DNA from: Monosporascus cannonballus
Lineage: Eukaryota > Ascomycota > Sordariomycetes > Xylariales
Assembly: GCA_004154925.1 (NCBI GenBank)
Contig: QJNS01000144.1
Location: 62,001-126,000 of the forward strand
Length of the DNA: 64,000 nucleotides
Direction of reading: 5' to 3'
The position numbers and the translations under genes were made by a program. Numbering within the stretch: position 1 is the stretch's first letter; every line of letters begins with the position of its first letter. This document shows, in pieces, positions 52,001 through 64,000 of the stretch. The notes beneath the pieces are model-generated. The model worked only from the letters and a program-made list of their open reading frames with translations. It was not told the DNA's origin and made no database searches.

Positions 52001-53488
52001 TTTAATCGAAAACTTCTTTTTTCGATAAAGTTAAAAATCAAAGATTTATATAGTTTAACGGCGAAATATTTTGAAACCTTAAAAATATAATAACGATATA
52101 TCTAAAAATAATTAAAAGTTTAAAAGTTCTATTTATATTTACCTGAAGTATATCTGATAATATTGACATTGCTATTTTAAATTAATATATAACTTATGTA
52201 TTGAATTACTTTTTCAAAATGTATATTAATGCGTAAACTCTATTGTTTAAAATATTTTAATAATTTTAAAGTACATATAATAAATTAATAAAATGGTTTA
52301 AATATAAGTAAGAATATATACAAATATTGATATTAATATGCGCAAATAAATACAAACTATTACTAATAAACAAATAACAAATTACAAAGGTTAAAGTTTA
52401 AATATATATATGATAATATCGACGTCGTCGACAGAATACTTTAAAGAAATAATTTACAATAATTTTAAGTTGTATTCTAATAAGCTAAATTATTTTAAGT
52501 ATCATCATTTAAAGAGAATTACAAATATTAAGTTTTTAATAATATTAAAATATAAAGAAATATTTATTATAATAAATTAATATTTACTTTCTTATATAAT
52601 TAAAAGGAATTTCCCGTTAAAAATGTTTTAAAATATAACTAGATATTAAACATAGTTCGGATTTATAACAATATATAATACTTACACCGTTTTATGAAAT
52701 TATTACACCTATTGCCAACGAAAAACACTTTGAATTAAAAATATTATTATATTTATATGCGTATTTTCGGACAAGGTTATAAAGAGAGAAATTACTATAT
52801 ATTTTCAAAACCGGTTCTTTTTATTATTTAAAAATATTATCCGCTGTTAAATAACAAATATATTTGAAATAATATAAATCATTAATTAAAAATGCACAAA
52901 AGTTAAAACGTATCTTGATTAATATAACAAATGTTAAAATAAAAGCTTATTTAAAAACTTTCGACTTAATAAATATTCATTATTTATCTTTATATATCTT
53001 TGGAAATTTTCGTATTTTTAAATTACATTATTTATATAATTTCTTAAACGTAAAACGAGCACTAATTAATACGTAAAATGTATTATACTACCAAAACATA
53101 ATATATATTTCGTTCGTTAATTAGCTATTAACATTCTTAAGTCATACTAGTAGAATTTTATAAAACCCCGTATCAATAAATAGGAAATATGTATTAAATT
53201 AATTAAAAAATTAAAGCCTTATTTTATCGCAAGTCAAAGAGGTTGTATAATATAAAACATTAATTAATAATTAGAAATCGGAAGATAAATTATAAAAAAT
53301 TAAAAAAAGGTTTATAACGCAAACAGCGATTTAAAAAACAAAATCGAACCCTTATTTTAAAAAAGTTAAAAAATATACTACGTTAAAATTAGTGGAGTAA
53401 TAATATATACATATTGCGTTTATTATAACGTTAAATTGTTATTATTTTTTACAATAACACGAAAACAATTTCTATTGTAAAATATATA
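46060..53488. other. RIP-mutated DNA without recognisable feature
   Basis: About 7.4 kb is almost wholly A/T. The open frame at 47233-47427 is Ile/Lys/Asn-rich and shows no family features. It is presumably one or more transposons degraded past recognition by eye. I see no boundaries. Confidence 0.4.
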
Positions 53489-53770
53489 TATATATATAAA
53501 GTAAAGCAAGATATTACGTTTATAATTAATTTCGGCTATTTAGAAAATTAAAGGTTCGCATATATATTAAGCAGTTTGTTTTGTTATAGGTTTAAGTCTA
53601 AGGTACATTATTACGACTATTATTTATCATTCTTTTTCAATATTTCAATTGTCGAAGTTTAATATTACTAATATAATCGGTTTAAGGTTTTTATTTTTGT
53701 AATCCTTTGCGCAATTATAATATAATATATTTATCTATATTAATTAGAAACAATTCTCGTCTATTTAAAT
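53489..53770 (+). repeat. Uninterrupted copy of the split repeat (empty site), copy 2
   Basis: From GTAAAGCAAGATATTACG this follows 38610-38757 and continues, without the transposon, into sequence matching 42914 onward. The TA at 53625-53626 is the position that corresponds to the duplicated TA flanking the outer Fot1-like element. Confidence 0.7.
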
Positions 53771-56700
53771 TTAATAATTACGTTAAAAAAGTAACAATTA
53801 AAAATCAATATTTTAAATACGGTTTAATTTAAATAAAGAATTAGTAATATCGTTTAAGTTTTATAAAACTTTGATAACTTTTTAATAATCTGTTAACAAG
53901 GCTTTTAAGATATATTTCGACATATTATACTTTATATATATTTAAATACTTTTTTATTTATAATATATATATATATATATAAGAAAACTTAGCTTTATAT
54001 CGTTTAAAAACAGGTTTAAAATTAAATTCTTTTAAAGAAATATTCGATATAAATATAATAAAATACTTAAAGCCTATTATAAAGTTATAAAGATGTAAAA
54101 GAATAGATTTTAAAAGTTTACAGAATTTACAATTTCTTTTCGAAAAGTTATCATTTAATAAGAATATAAAATACCATTATTAATTGCTTTAACTTGGAAA
54201 AAAGTCCTGGTTTGTTAAAAAAGATGAAAATATTTTAAAAACGTTCGTGTGATATAGGATGGTTTATTATAAGAATGTATTAAACTCTTTAAAGTATTAA
54301 AAGTAAATTATTTAGAAATAAAGCTTAAAAGTTATATACTTTAAATTAATAAATTAAGGATATTGCGTATTATAAAATAAAGTATAGAATGTATAATAAG
54401 TTATTTTAAGAGTAATTAATTACTTTAAGGCCGAAAGTAAAAACTTATAATTAATGGTAAAAATGCTTTATAAATTGTAAATAGCTGAGTTGAAAAAGTT
54501 TCGTTTTAATTATTATTCTAAGTTTTTGGGCGATTATTTAAATATTAGACCTAATATATATTATAAAATACAATATGATATATTTTTCTTACAACACTGC
54601 ATTTTTATAAAAAAACAAAATAATACAAAGATATTTAAATAAAAAATAAATAGCTGTTTTAATTTCGTTAATTCTGATTAAAGTTGTTAAAGGCTTTCGT
54701 TATTCGAAATAACCGAGTAAATTAATTGTCGTAGTGTTTTAATATACACTTTTACAACATTTAATTTTTAGGATTTTGAAACTCGTTGTTATTTTCTCGT
54801 TGCAATTTCGCGAGCAATAGTTTTATAAATTTTATATGTTTCACTATAAATATTTACAAAGTTTATTTGCTGTTATTTTTCGAAATTAAATTATTTTCGA
54901 AAAATAAAAATAAAAATAGGCGTTTTTAAAAAACGCTTTTCAATTAATAATAATTTCAACAATTACAATTTGTACTAAGTTTATAAAAATACAATACTGT
55001 AAATAAAATAATATACATAAAGATCTTTTTTTACGAATTACCGATATCCTATATTTCGAAAATTTCGATTTGTAATCTGAATTAATAATATTTCGAAAAA
55101 GGTAAAACTACTAAAACATAAAGTTATTAAATGTTTCTAAAGGTTAATATACTTACTGAAAAGATGGTGTTAAAATTTACTGTCGAAGTTTATAATATAA
55201 AGTTTTATTTTTCGACTTTGCTAAATAGCGAAAATAACGAATATAAAGTTAATTATAGTTCAAACTTACCGAGAATTATTAATCGGTTTTAAATAAGCCT
55301 TTATAAAATTAAAATATGTTATTATACTGAAGATATTTTAGTAATTAATTATTATTAACAGAAATATTAAATATAGTATTTATTTTACAAATTGCATTAT
55401 ATAATAATTTGCTATACCTTTTATTTAATTTGTTTTATAAACATTAACTATATATATATATTAAGTAAGAAAATCTAATAGTTAACAAACATATTAATAT
55501 CATAGCTTATAGAACGATTTATCTTAATTTAAAACATTTAAAGTCGATCAAAGTTTAGTATTTATTTATAAAAATCGAAATTCAGAATTTTAAGCTATTT
55601 ACAAAAACTTGGATAGTTTTATAAGATAAAACTTTCTTAAAGTTATAAACGAAATATTAAATTGAAATAAGCGTTAGATATATATTATAACCATTAATTA
55701 AAAACGCTAAACTTTATATCAAAATTAAAAGTTTTAATATCGATTGTAAAATATAGTTTAATTACGAAATACACCAACTAGCCTTGTAAATAGTTTTAAA
55801 TTTTAAAGTAAACACTATGTAATATCACCTTCCTTAAACGCTTTTACGATTTCTATATAATAACGAATTTAGTAAAAAAAGTAATATTAAAGCTATGTAA
55901 CGAAGATTAGTCTTAGCCGGTATATATTCTATCATACTGTTATTATATTAGAACTATAATAGATATATTTTAAAAGCATACGAAAGGAGAAATTGGCAAG
56001 AAGAAATAAAAAATTAAATATTACAGTTTTTATCAAATTATAAAAATTCCATAACAACGGATTTATCGATTTTATAATTGATTTATTTCTTACTATAAAG
56101 TATAAGTTCTTTATTTTAATTATTGATAACAATAAATATTTTAAAATAATAACTTTAAAAATAATACGTAGAATAATCATAAAACGGTTTACGAAAATAT
56201 ATATCAATACTAAGTAGAAATTTCAAGTTGTTTTTAAAATTATGATTAATAATACATGAATATACTAAAATGTGAAATGTTTAGTACAGATTCACAAATT
56301 ATTAAAATTAGAAGAAATGTTATTTTTATTATATATTATTTTAAAGCCGGTAATAATATAGAAAATGTGAAATAAAAAATAGTATTTCATATATGGTAAA
56401 AGTAAATTAATATAATATACTAGCTTGCAAGTTTTATTAGCTTTACTTTTAATAAAAACAGCTATAGCTTCGCCAAGTTTTACAACACTTCAATACAACT
56501 TTCTTTAAAAATTTATTAATATACTTATTAATAAGTCTCATGTCTTTAATTTAATTAAAATTATATCAGTAAAGATGTAACCACTTTTAAAATTGTTGTT
56601 ATAATATAACTTTAATATTATATATATAAATTAAGTAACAAACCTTCATATATTTTTTATTAAAAAGTGTAATTCAATTTATATTTATATATATACTATA

Positions 56701-58199
56701 ATACCTATTTGTTAATATTATATGTAATTATTTGACCGAAATATAAAAATATTGTACTAATATAAAAGATGAAATAACGTTTTATATATATTATAAATAA
56801 TTTAAGCTTATAATATATGCAAATCTGTTACAAGTTAAATGAGTAAAAAGAAAGTTGTATTAATACTTTTAAATCTTTTCAACAAATCTTAGCGTTATTA
56901 TAAATTTTTGAACATTTGATTTTATTATATAGCTTTAAACAACTGGCCACGTTTTGTAGTACGTTAATCTTTTTATAGAAATATTATTTAAAATTAACAA
57001 CTGAAATATACTATTAGTAAAATAGAGTTTTTCTTTTATGATCATTAAATCAATTTGATTTTTAAGTATAAAATAATCTAATTCATAATAAAGATTTGTA
57101 TAGAAAAACGAAGAGTTTTATTAAATATTATAAAAAATACCAAATATGCTAATGTCGCAATAACGTCAATTTCTAAAATTTAAAAAAGGTAATTCAATGT
57201 TATTTCTAAATAAAAAGATATAAGATTAAAAATTGAAGTTAGTTATTTTCAGCAAATATCGTTATTTTTATGTTTTGAAAATATTAAATAATTCGAAATC
57301 TTATATTAAGAACTTAAAAAACATAATTTTTATATTTGTAAATTAAATACATGTAAAGAAATATATAGCCGTTTTTAAATTAGTTTAACTTAACGTATAA
57401 AGTTCAAAATCTATTATATTTAGCTTCAAGCTATAATGTATAGGATGAGCTAAATATATAAAAAGTTATTACACGATACAATCTACACCACAAATACTAT
57501 CCTCAATATCTTCGAACACGAATACGAATATATAATTTCCTCCTACTATTTTAAAACAAATAACGAACTAAAACTTAAAGCTGTAAATAATTTCTAAGAA
57601 TAAAATAAAAAGAAATAACCAATATATTTATACGTTAAACTTTAATAAATTGATAAAATTTGTAAAACTAATTTAAAGAATGATTAAAAATTTGCATATA
57701 TAGTAATTTAATAGTAATTGGAAACAAAATATAATAATTCGAATTTTAATGTTTACTTTTAAATATAACATTTCAATCGAAAAATAATGAAACAAAATTA
57801 AGAACATCGGTAAAATTTCTCTATAATAATATACTACAAGTTAGAAATTATCGACAAATAATTATACATAATTCGAAAATAAATTTTGAACTAATATTAT
57901 TATTATTAACATATAGATTTTATTAAAATTTAAAGTGATAAAATTATACAGTTAATATAATATATATAAAACTTTTTAAGATATTTAACGTTTTCAACTT
58001 TTAAAAATATATTCTATGAATTCACAATATTTTTATTATATATACTTTGCAAATATTAAATATTTATTTACTAAAGTTTATTAATATTCAGATTAATTAA
58101 AAGCTGTAATTTTTTCGACCCTTTAAAGTATAATTATAACGCCGTTAAAATGCTAATAATAAAATTATAAAGAGTTTAAATTAATTTATAAGCTGGATA
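53771..58199. other. RIP-mutated DNA, one less-damaged patch
   Basis: This stretch is AT-rich throughout. The 57461-57596 patch has more C and reads HDTIYTTNTILNIFEHEYEY on the plus strand before stopping; it may be a relict exon but is too short to identify. The frame at 55932-56207 is low-complexity. Confidence 0.35.
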
Positions 58200-58325
58200 A
58201 TTATTATAGCACAGAAGAACAAAAGTTTAGCTATTACACTACTAAAAGTGGAACGTTGTTAGCTCGAGCACTGACCGCCTTGTTTTGCCCTATATATCTA
58301 TAAGGTGTTATTTAGAACTGTGATA
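58200..58325. repeat. 124-bp structured repeat, copy 2
   Basis: This is the same element as 38328-38451, in the same orientation. Differences are largely CA to TA and TG to TA, with two transversions inside the GTCAG/CTGAC hairpin loop (AGGTCGAGCTC versus AGCTCGAGCAC). The flanks are unrelated to copy 1, so the unit moved or spread as a separate element. Confidence 0.65.
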
Positions 58326-58799
58326 ATAATATATAAAGATAAAAACTACAGAAATATGGTAAAAATAATATAGACAAAATAGGTTTAGGTGTAAGCGGTA
58401 TTTTCTTAAAAAAAAGTCAAATGTATAGAAATTTATTACATAATATAATTTATATACTAAATGCTATACTTTATATCCTGAGGTACGGTGATTAATTAAT
58501 AATATTTATAATTAAAATTATTATTATAAGAATATTTAAAACATTACAAAACAGAGATACTTTTTATAAAAAATCTACTTAGCGCATAAGTTATTTATAA
58601 ATAAACGCCAAGTTAAACTTAATTCGAAAATTGTTAAATTCTAGGATTTTATTTTAATTCAAATATAAAATTACGCTAACTATTAATTTTATATTAACTT
58701 TACCTTTTTTAAAATTAATAAAATATAATACAATAAGGTTAAATAAAGTTTTATTACAACGTACCAGTTAAACGCCGATATTAAACAGCATTAATATAA

Positions 58800-59060
58800 C
58801 GCTTTATATAGAAATATTAAGTTAAGATGAGACTTACTTCTTAGATATATAAGAGAAGAACATCTTAATTAAAGGTTGAGAAATAAAATGGTCTGCCATC
58901 CTTATATGCGAAAAAACTGCATACAAAAGTTGACAGATCAGCATTTTATAGACCGTCGCCGACCCACTTAGAGATGCTAGATATTATAGAAATAGGAGTT
59001 CCTGTTCTGAAAAGATCTATTTTTAAGACCTAGCGCGGACCTGTTACGGCTAAACCCCGA
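58800..59060. other. Less-mutated island in the RIP block
   Basis: This stretch has clearly higher GC (for example GACCGTCGCCGACCCACTTA) and ends in CCTGTTACGGCTAAACCCCG, whose TGTTACGGCT resembles the starts of the LTRs in this block. The minus strand has a strong TATA-like CTATAAAATGC near 58950. It could be a partial LTR or another short insertion. No ends with target duplication were found. Confidence 0.45.
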
Positions 59061-62000
59061 GTAAGAAAATTTGGTTTTTGAGGTAATTTAATTAATTTAA
59101 GTAAATTAAATAATATCTGTCCAGATTATATAGATATTATAAATTTATAGTATAATTAAAAACGTATATTTAATAAATCGGTTTTTATATATATAATTAT
59201 ATATTTATTTTGCTTTTTTAATTATTAATTTAAATTTTTTACAAAAAATGTCGTTTTCTAATTAAGACACAAATTCGCAAATTTTGTTAATAAATAAAGT
59301 ATTGAATTACTTTTTTCGCTTTGTTATTTCTTATAAAATAAAGATTTCTTTCGATATTATTTATATTTCTAGATATATATAATAAACTTATTAAACTTCT
59401 GCAATTTCTTAATTAATAGCTGGTAACTAATTTTTTACTTAATCGAAATGTACGGTTTTTCAAGTTTCATATACATAAAAATATAAAATAATATTTTAAA
59501 AAGAATATGTCCGATTTCAGTTAGTAATTAATAAAAAGTGATTACCGAATTGAATGATTTACTTTTTAATAAAAAGCTACTTTAATTAACTGATAATATG
59601 GTTTTAATAATTGCTCGATTTTAGAAACATTTTTTGAACTGTAATTTATATATAGTAAGGATATTATTAAAATTTAAAGGTTTGAGGTTAAAAAACATAA
59701 AACAAAGGGGGAAAAATATATCGCTAAATAAAACGTAAAAAAAGAAACTAATATTTAACGAAAAGTTGAATATTTTAATAATAAAATCCAGGGCTTATAA
59801 AAAACGATAAATATATTCGATAACGAAAAATACTAGTATTATTATTATTCGATATGAATTAATTTTCTAAAAAAACTATGTTAACTTTTAATTACTATGG
59901 AATAATAAATGTTAAAGACTATAAGTTAATTTTATTTCAGCCTTATAATAAGATTATAGATTCGCGAAAATTATTAATTTAACTTAGGTTTTATAATAAA
60001 TTATATAAAGATTTTTATTAAAACATTATTGAGAAATAATAACCGTTTAACACTGTTTATAGCAAAGGCTTTTTTGTAATTCGAATTTATTATGAAGATT
60101 TATTTACAAAGTTATCTTAATAGAGTTTTATACATAATTAATTACTCTTTTAGTAAATACCGGTATTTCGAAAAAAAGGAATAGGAATATTGCTTAAAGA
60201 CTTACGTAAAAAATAATATACAATTAAATAATTCGATTTTCTATTATAACAATTTAACATCTATATATACGATTAAATTTAATCGTTTAACTGTAAATTT
60301 AGATTTTCTTAAAAAACAATTATTATGTCTTTATTATAACGGTTGAAAGCTTTAAAACCGCAGTTTATACAAAACTTAAAACTAAACTTTTTATAAATAT
60401 ATCTATAGAGTTATTATTGCTAATAAACTTATTTTTAACCAGTATTTTGAAAAAGAAATTAATAAACAAAATAACGATAAGGATTTTAATAAACGAATTA
60501 AAAAATAAAAGCCAGCTTTACAAAACGTAAAAAGGATAAATTTAACATAAAATAGTATAATTATAGCAAAAAAGGATATTTTCAAAGCAAACATTATTTT
60601 TTTATTAACAAAAACGTTAGAAAAGAAAAAATTTCTTAACTTTACAAAAACATTAAAACAGGCAAATACGAAATGTTTTATAAAGCAAAAAAGAAAAAAA
60701 GAAATTAATTCGATTTTTATCAAAGCAAAATTTATTAATATTACGATCGCTTAAATTTAAATACGTATTTTAAAATACGAAATTTATTTTATATGTTAAA
60801 ACTTTAAAGTTGAGGTTTGAAAATATTATTTAAAATAAACGGCATTTAAAATAATTATGAGGTCAAAATGCTTATATTATCTTGATATATCAAAATATAA
60901 GATATATAACAAATACGACTAATTTCGACCAGGTATTAATTATTATTATTTGTGATTCTCTGAACTTTATAAGTTCTTTAAGTATATTATATATTTGAAA
61001 TACTGTTAACGGATGTCTGTCGTTTATTCCATTTTTAAGCTTAATATAATAACGATTATTTGCTTTATTTCTGCATTAAAAAGTACGATTTTCAATTTGA
61101 ATAAGAAATCAAAATATATATAAAATTAAAATATAAATATAAATATATAAAGACCTTCCTATAACCAAATATTGTAAATCTTAATATTTATATACAGAAT
61201 TAAAATAGAATTAAAAAGCCATATCATGAGGATATTTGTATTATTTTCTGATATTTTACATTTAATACGAACTCCTAAATATGAAAGCAGTTTTTTGGAA
61301 AATTTATTATCTTAAGCCTATAATGCGAAAAATACGAAATAGAAGAATATGTTACAAAATTTATTATTTTTGGATACGGGTTGGGCAAAAGAAATAGTAT
61401 AAATGCATAAATAATTACCGTGTTAAGCATATTATTGAAAAAGTTCGAAAATAAAAGTACTCTTTACCAAAGAAATTACAACAATTAAAAATGCTAAAAC
61501 TTTCAAAATTAAGATTTTAAAAAGCTTATTAATATAAAACTTATATAAAGTAAAAAGCGAAATGTATTAGTAAATTAAAACTCTTTTTAAATATAAAATT
61601 AAGTATGGAAAATTATAATTAATTTACAAGTAAAAAATACTATTATTATTTAATAATAATAAAAAATATCGAATATCTTGGAATTATAATTAAAAACCTT
61701 TCAAACTATTTACAATACACGAAAACCTATTTAAACGCGAAAATAAACGAATATTTCGAAAAGCTGAAAACATTTTTAAAGATATTTAAGGGTATTAAAA
61801 ACAAATTTGATTAGATATAAGAGATATTATGGAATACGATATTGTCTTAAAAATGGTTTAATTTTATTTTAATAAATTTCAAATTAATTGACAAATTTAA
61901 ACGTTTTTATTAAATTCTAAAATACTATTTACCAAGATTATAAAATGGTTTCTAATTTAATTAAAAAAGATAATCTCAAATTAAATTATTACGCTACTTT

Positions 62001-63840
62001 TAAAATATTATATAGTTAAAAAAACTACTTAAAAACACAAGAAATTACGAATTATAATTATATAATTCATAGAATTACCATATATCTACTAAGAAAAAAA
62101 AGATTATCTGAATTTTATAAAATTTATTATATAAATCCGAAAATATTAAAAATATTATCAAAACGTATATAACTAGATTTTTTACGAAGGGGATATTTAA
62201 TGCTATAAGCTTTTAACTCGTTATTTGATTCTTATCGTACTTAAATTTAAAAATAGTAAAAAAACAATTAATTAGGACGAAAATCTCATTTATCGATACA
62301 AAATTAACTAGATATAATTTAATACTTCTGTTTTCAAAAATAAATACACTTTAACTTATATAAATACTTTAAAAGGGCAAATAAACTGAATTAATTTATG
62401 GTTTTGAATTTTCGAAATAATTGTTATCGTATTTAAATAATTTAAAGGAAAATAGAGAATAGCCTTCAAAATAATATACGGATATTACAAATATCGAATT
62501 ATATTTATTAAACTCATTAATATCATTGCAAAATATTAGTAGTTAATTATAATTATATCTAAAAATATCTTGGATAATTTGATATTCGTCTATTTTATTA
62601 ATAAATTTATTTATTTGAAATCTTTAAAAAAATCGAAGAAAATAAGTTTCGTAAATATATCAGATTTTGGATAATATAAATACCTGAATTAACTTAGAAA
62701 AAGAGATATGTGGCATAATTAAAAGTTAAAGATCCTAAAGTTTATTTTGCTTTTTAGTTAAATTTAGAATTAAAATTCCATTTTCAAAGCTATTAAAAAC
62801 GAATTTATTTTTAATCAAGCAAATATTACAAATGTTGCACAGATTTTAAATTTTATTAGTTACTTAACTTAATTAAGGGTTACAGAAATATAATTAAACT
62901 ATTAGTAGAATTTGCTTTTAAATAAATAGCTTGAAAAAACATTATATATTATAAAAAAGCTCGAAATGTTTTTCAATAATTTAAAAACGATATTATTGAA
63001 GCATTAATAATAATATTATCCAGCGTTGATATAAGAAACGCTTAACAATTAAAGTTTTAAATCACACTTTAAGCGTTATCTTAAAATAATTAAAAAAAAT
63101 AAAAAATAATAGCTACTAACTTATTATTCTAAAATAGTTTAAAATGCGAAAGTCAAATATTCGATTTATAATAAAAAGCTATTAACAATTCTTAATACTT
63201 TTAATAATTAAAAGTTTTTGTAAGGAAACCCAAAATTTCTTCGATATTTATTCCGATTATAAAGACTTTACCAGATATATAAAAGTATAAAAATGAAATA
63301 AACCATACGAAATATGAGTTAATATATTATTAAGATTGATTGTTAAGACATATAACATTAAAAACTCTTTAAACGGATATTTTTAATCGTAAAAATAATT
63401 ACAATTCTAAACTTTTTAGAAGAAATTTCTAAATATTATAATATAATAAAATAGTATTATATAGTTATATAGAATATTAAAAAATATTAATTCTTAAATT
63501 ATTAATAAGGGTTCGAAATTTCACAATATTAAAAAAGGTTTAATCGCTAAAAGAACGATTAAAGAATTAATTGATGTATCGTAGTGAAATTTGCATTTCT
63601 AAAACTTAGTAAAAGCGATTCGTGAAGGAATTTACGAAAACTTATTATATAGTTATAAAGATATTTTCAAAATTTTTAAACGTTTGCAAAAAAATTAAAT
63701 AAACATAAAAATAAATATTACGAAAAATGGTTAAATATTTATTTAACAATTACAATCTTTATATTAAGATAATAATAATTCGTTATAAATAATATAGTTC
63801 GTTATAATTTATAAGTATTTTTGACAAAACGTAAAATACT
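59061..63840. other. RIP-mutated DNA without recognisable feature
   Basis: This sequence is nearly all A/T. The 106-codon minus-strand frame at 60403-60723 is Phe/Ile/Lys-rich and typical of chance frames in such DNA. I see no repeat boundaries. Confidence 0.4.
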
Positions 63841-64000
63841 TGTCACACTTACTAAGGAGCAGATACACAGCTCTTGAGGGTATATTGACCTGTCTAAAGC
63901 TAGAAAGCGTTGATCCCACTTGTTGTGGGCGATCTACTGATATAGGACTCCGAGAAGGAATAACAATCACCCGAAAACGCTAGCTAGGGGTACTCTTTTC
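63841..64000. other. Return to normal composition at the right edge; possible LTR start
   Basis: Base composition changes abruptly at TGTCACACTTACTAAGG. TGTCAC matches the style of the LTR ends in this block, so a retrotransposon may start here, but the rest lies outside the window. A small hairpin-like CCCACTTGTTGTGGG lies near 63916. No gene is visible. Confidence 0.4.

Larger units (their letters stand above)
25616..63840. repeat. AT-rich, RIP-mutated repeat block
   Basis: These 38 kb are composed mostly of A/T with abundant TpA, few CpA/TpG and retained CpG. This is the expected outcome of fungal repeat-induced point mutation (C to T, mainly at CpA). Where two copies of a repeat can be compared, most differences are CA to TA or TG to TA. 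No intact gene is present, and long open frames are rare and of low complexity. Islands of better-preserved sequence mark short or later insertions. Both edges are sharp. Regional silencing as heterochromatin is expected from what is known of such isochores but is not visible in sequence. Confidence 0.9.

Noticed and set aside
38328..58325. The two 124-bp copies as paired LTRs of one ~20-kb retrotransposon
   Set aside because: No target duplication (CGTTA versus ATAAT), no primer-binding site after the first copy, and too many unrelated insertions between to claim one element.
60403..60723. 106-codon frame in the AT-rich block, with similar ones at 30833-31108 and 55932-56207
   Set aside because: They are Phe/Ile/Lys/Asn-rich low-complexity sequence expected by chance at this base composition.
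25616..63840. Regional centromere
   Set aside because: At about 38 kb with sharp edges, and with recognisable transposons, it is better explained as a RIP isochore. Centromere identity cannot be judged from sequence alone.
25616..63840. CRISPR array or prokaryote-like defence system
   Set aside because: No regularly spaced direct repeats and no bacterial-type operon are present. The DNA is fungal nuclear.

Overview
The window looks like nuclear DNA of a filamentous ascomycete (Pezizomycotina, most like a Sordariomycete). The genes carry short GT..AG introns of about 50-170 nt with CTAAC/CTGAC branch-like sites. The proteins read as fungal housekeeping proteins. The second half of the window carries the signature of repeat-induced point mutation (RIP): very high AT, TpA in place of CpA/TpG, and CpG retained.

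Layout. Bases 1 to about 25,450 are gene-bearing DNA of normal composition. It holds the 3' end of a mitochondrial carrier gene (+), a small HVA1/TUDOR-domain gene (-), an SKT5/Chs4-type chitin synthase regulator (-), proteasome subunit RPN12 (+), coatomer alpha subunit COPA (-), UDP-glucose:glycoprotein glucosyltransferase UGGT (+), and a secreted proteinase K-like subtilase (+). I rebuilt exon structures by joining reading frames at consensus splice sites. Five complete models end with every exon in phase and match their family lengths. SKT5 is also in phase, but its 5' end is unresolved. Intergenic stretches of 1-3.5 kb hold no gene I can support.

Bases ~25,450 to 63,840 are a 38-kb AT-rich, RIP-mutated block with no intact gene. 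It can be resolved into layers: a short inverted-repeat element at the left edge; a possible ~10.7-kb unit with weak terminal inverted repeats and a relict reading frame; a Fot1/pogo-type DNA transposon (38,758-42,913) interrupted by a second Fot1/pogo-type element (40,215-42,155, TA target duplication) and by a solo LTR (42,419-42,754, 5-bp target duplication); two further solo LTRs (44,759-45,135 and 45,912-46,059); and a 124-bp structured repeat present twice (38,328 and 58,200). A related, uninterrupted copy of the sequence into which the outer Fot1-like element inserted lies near 53,489-53,770 and serves as an empty site. Composition returns to normal at about 63,841, beginning with TGTCAC.

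How the genes relate. COPA and UGGT are divergent neighbours, and both serve the early secretory pathway: COPI retrieves KDEL-tagged ER residents, and this UGGT ends in KDEL. SKT5 regulates chitin synthesis at the plasma membrane and ends in a CaaX box whose last three residues lie alone on a 12-nt exon. The secreted subtilase is the last gene before the RIP block, a typical position for fast-evolving secreted proteins. I see no CRISPR array, rRNA or confident tRNA gene, and no clear prokaryote-like system. The strongest candidates for something undescribed are the split CaaX box of SKT5, the dated nesting of transposons with an internal empty site, the tRNA-like 124-bp repeat, and the unidentified relict gene in the ~10.7-kb RIP-mutated unit.
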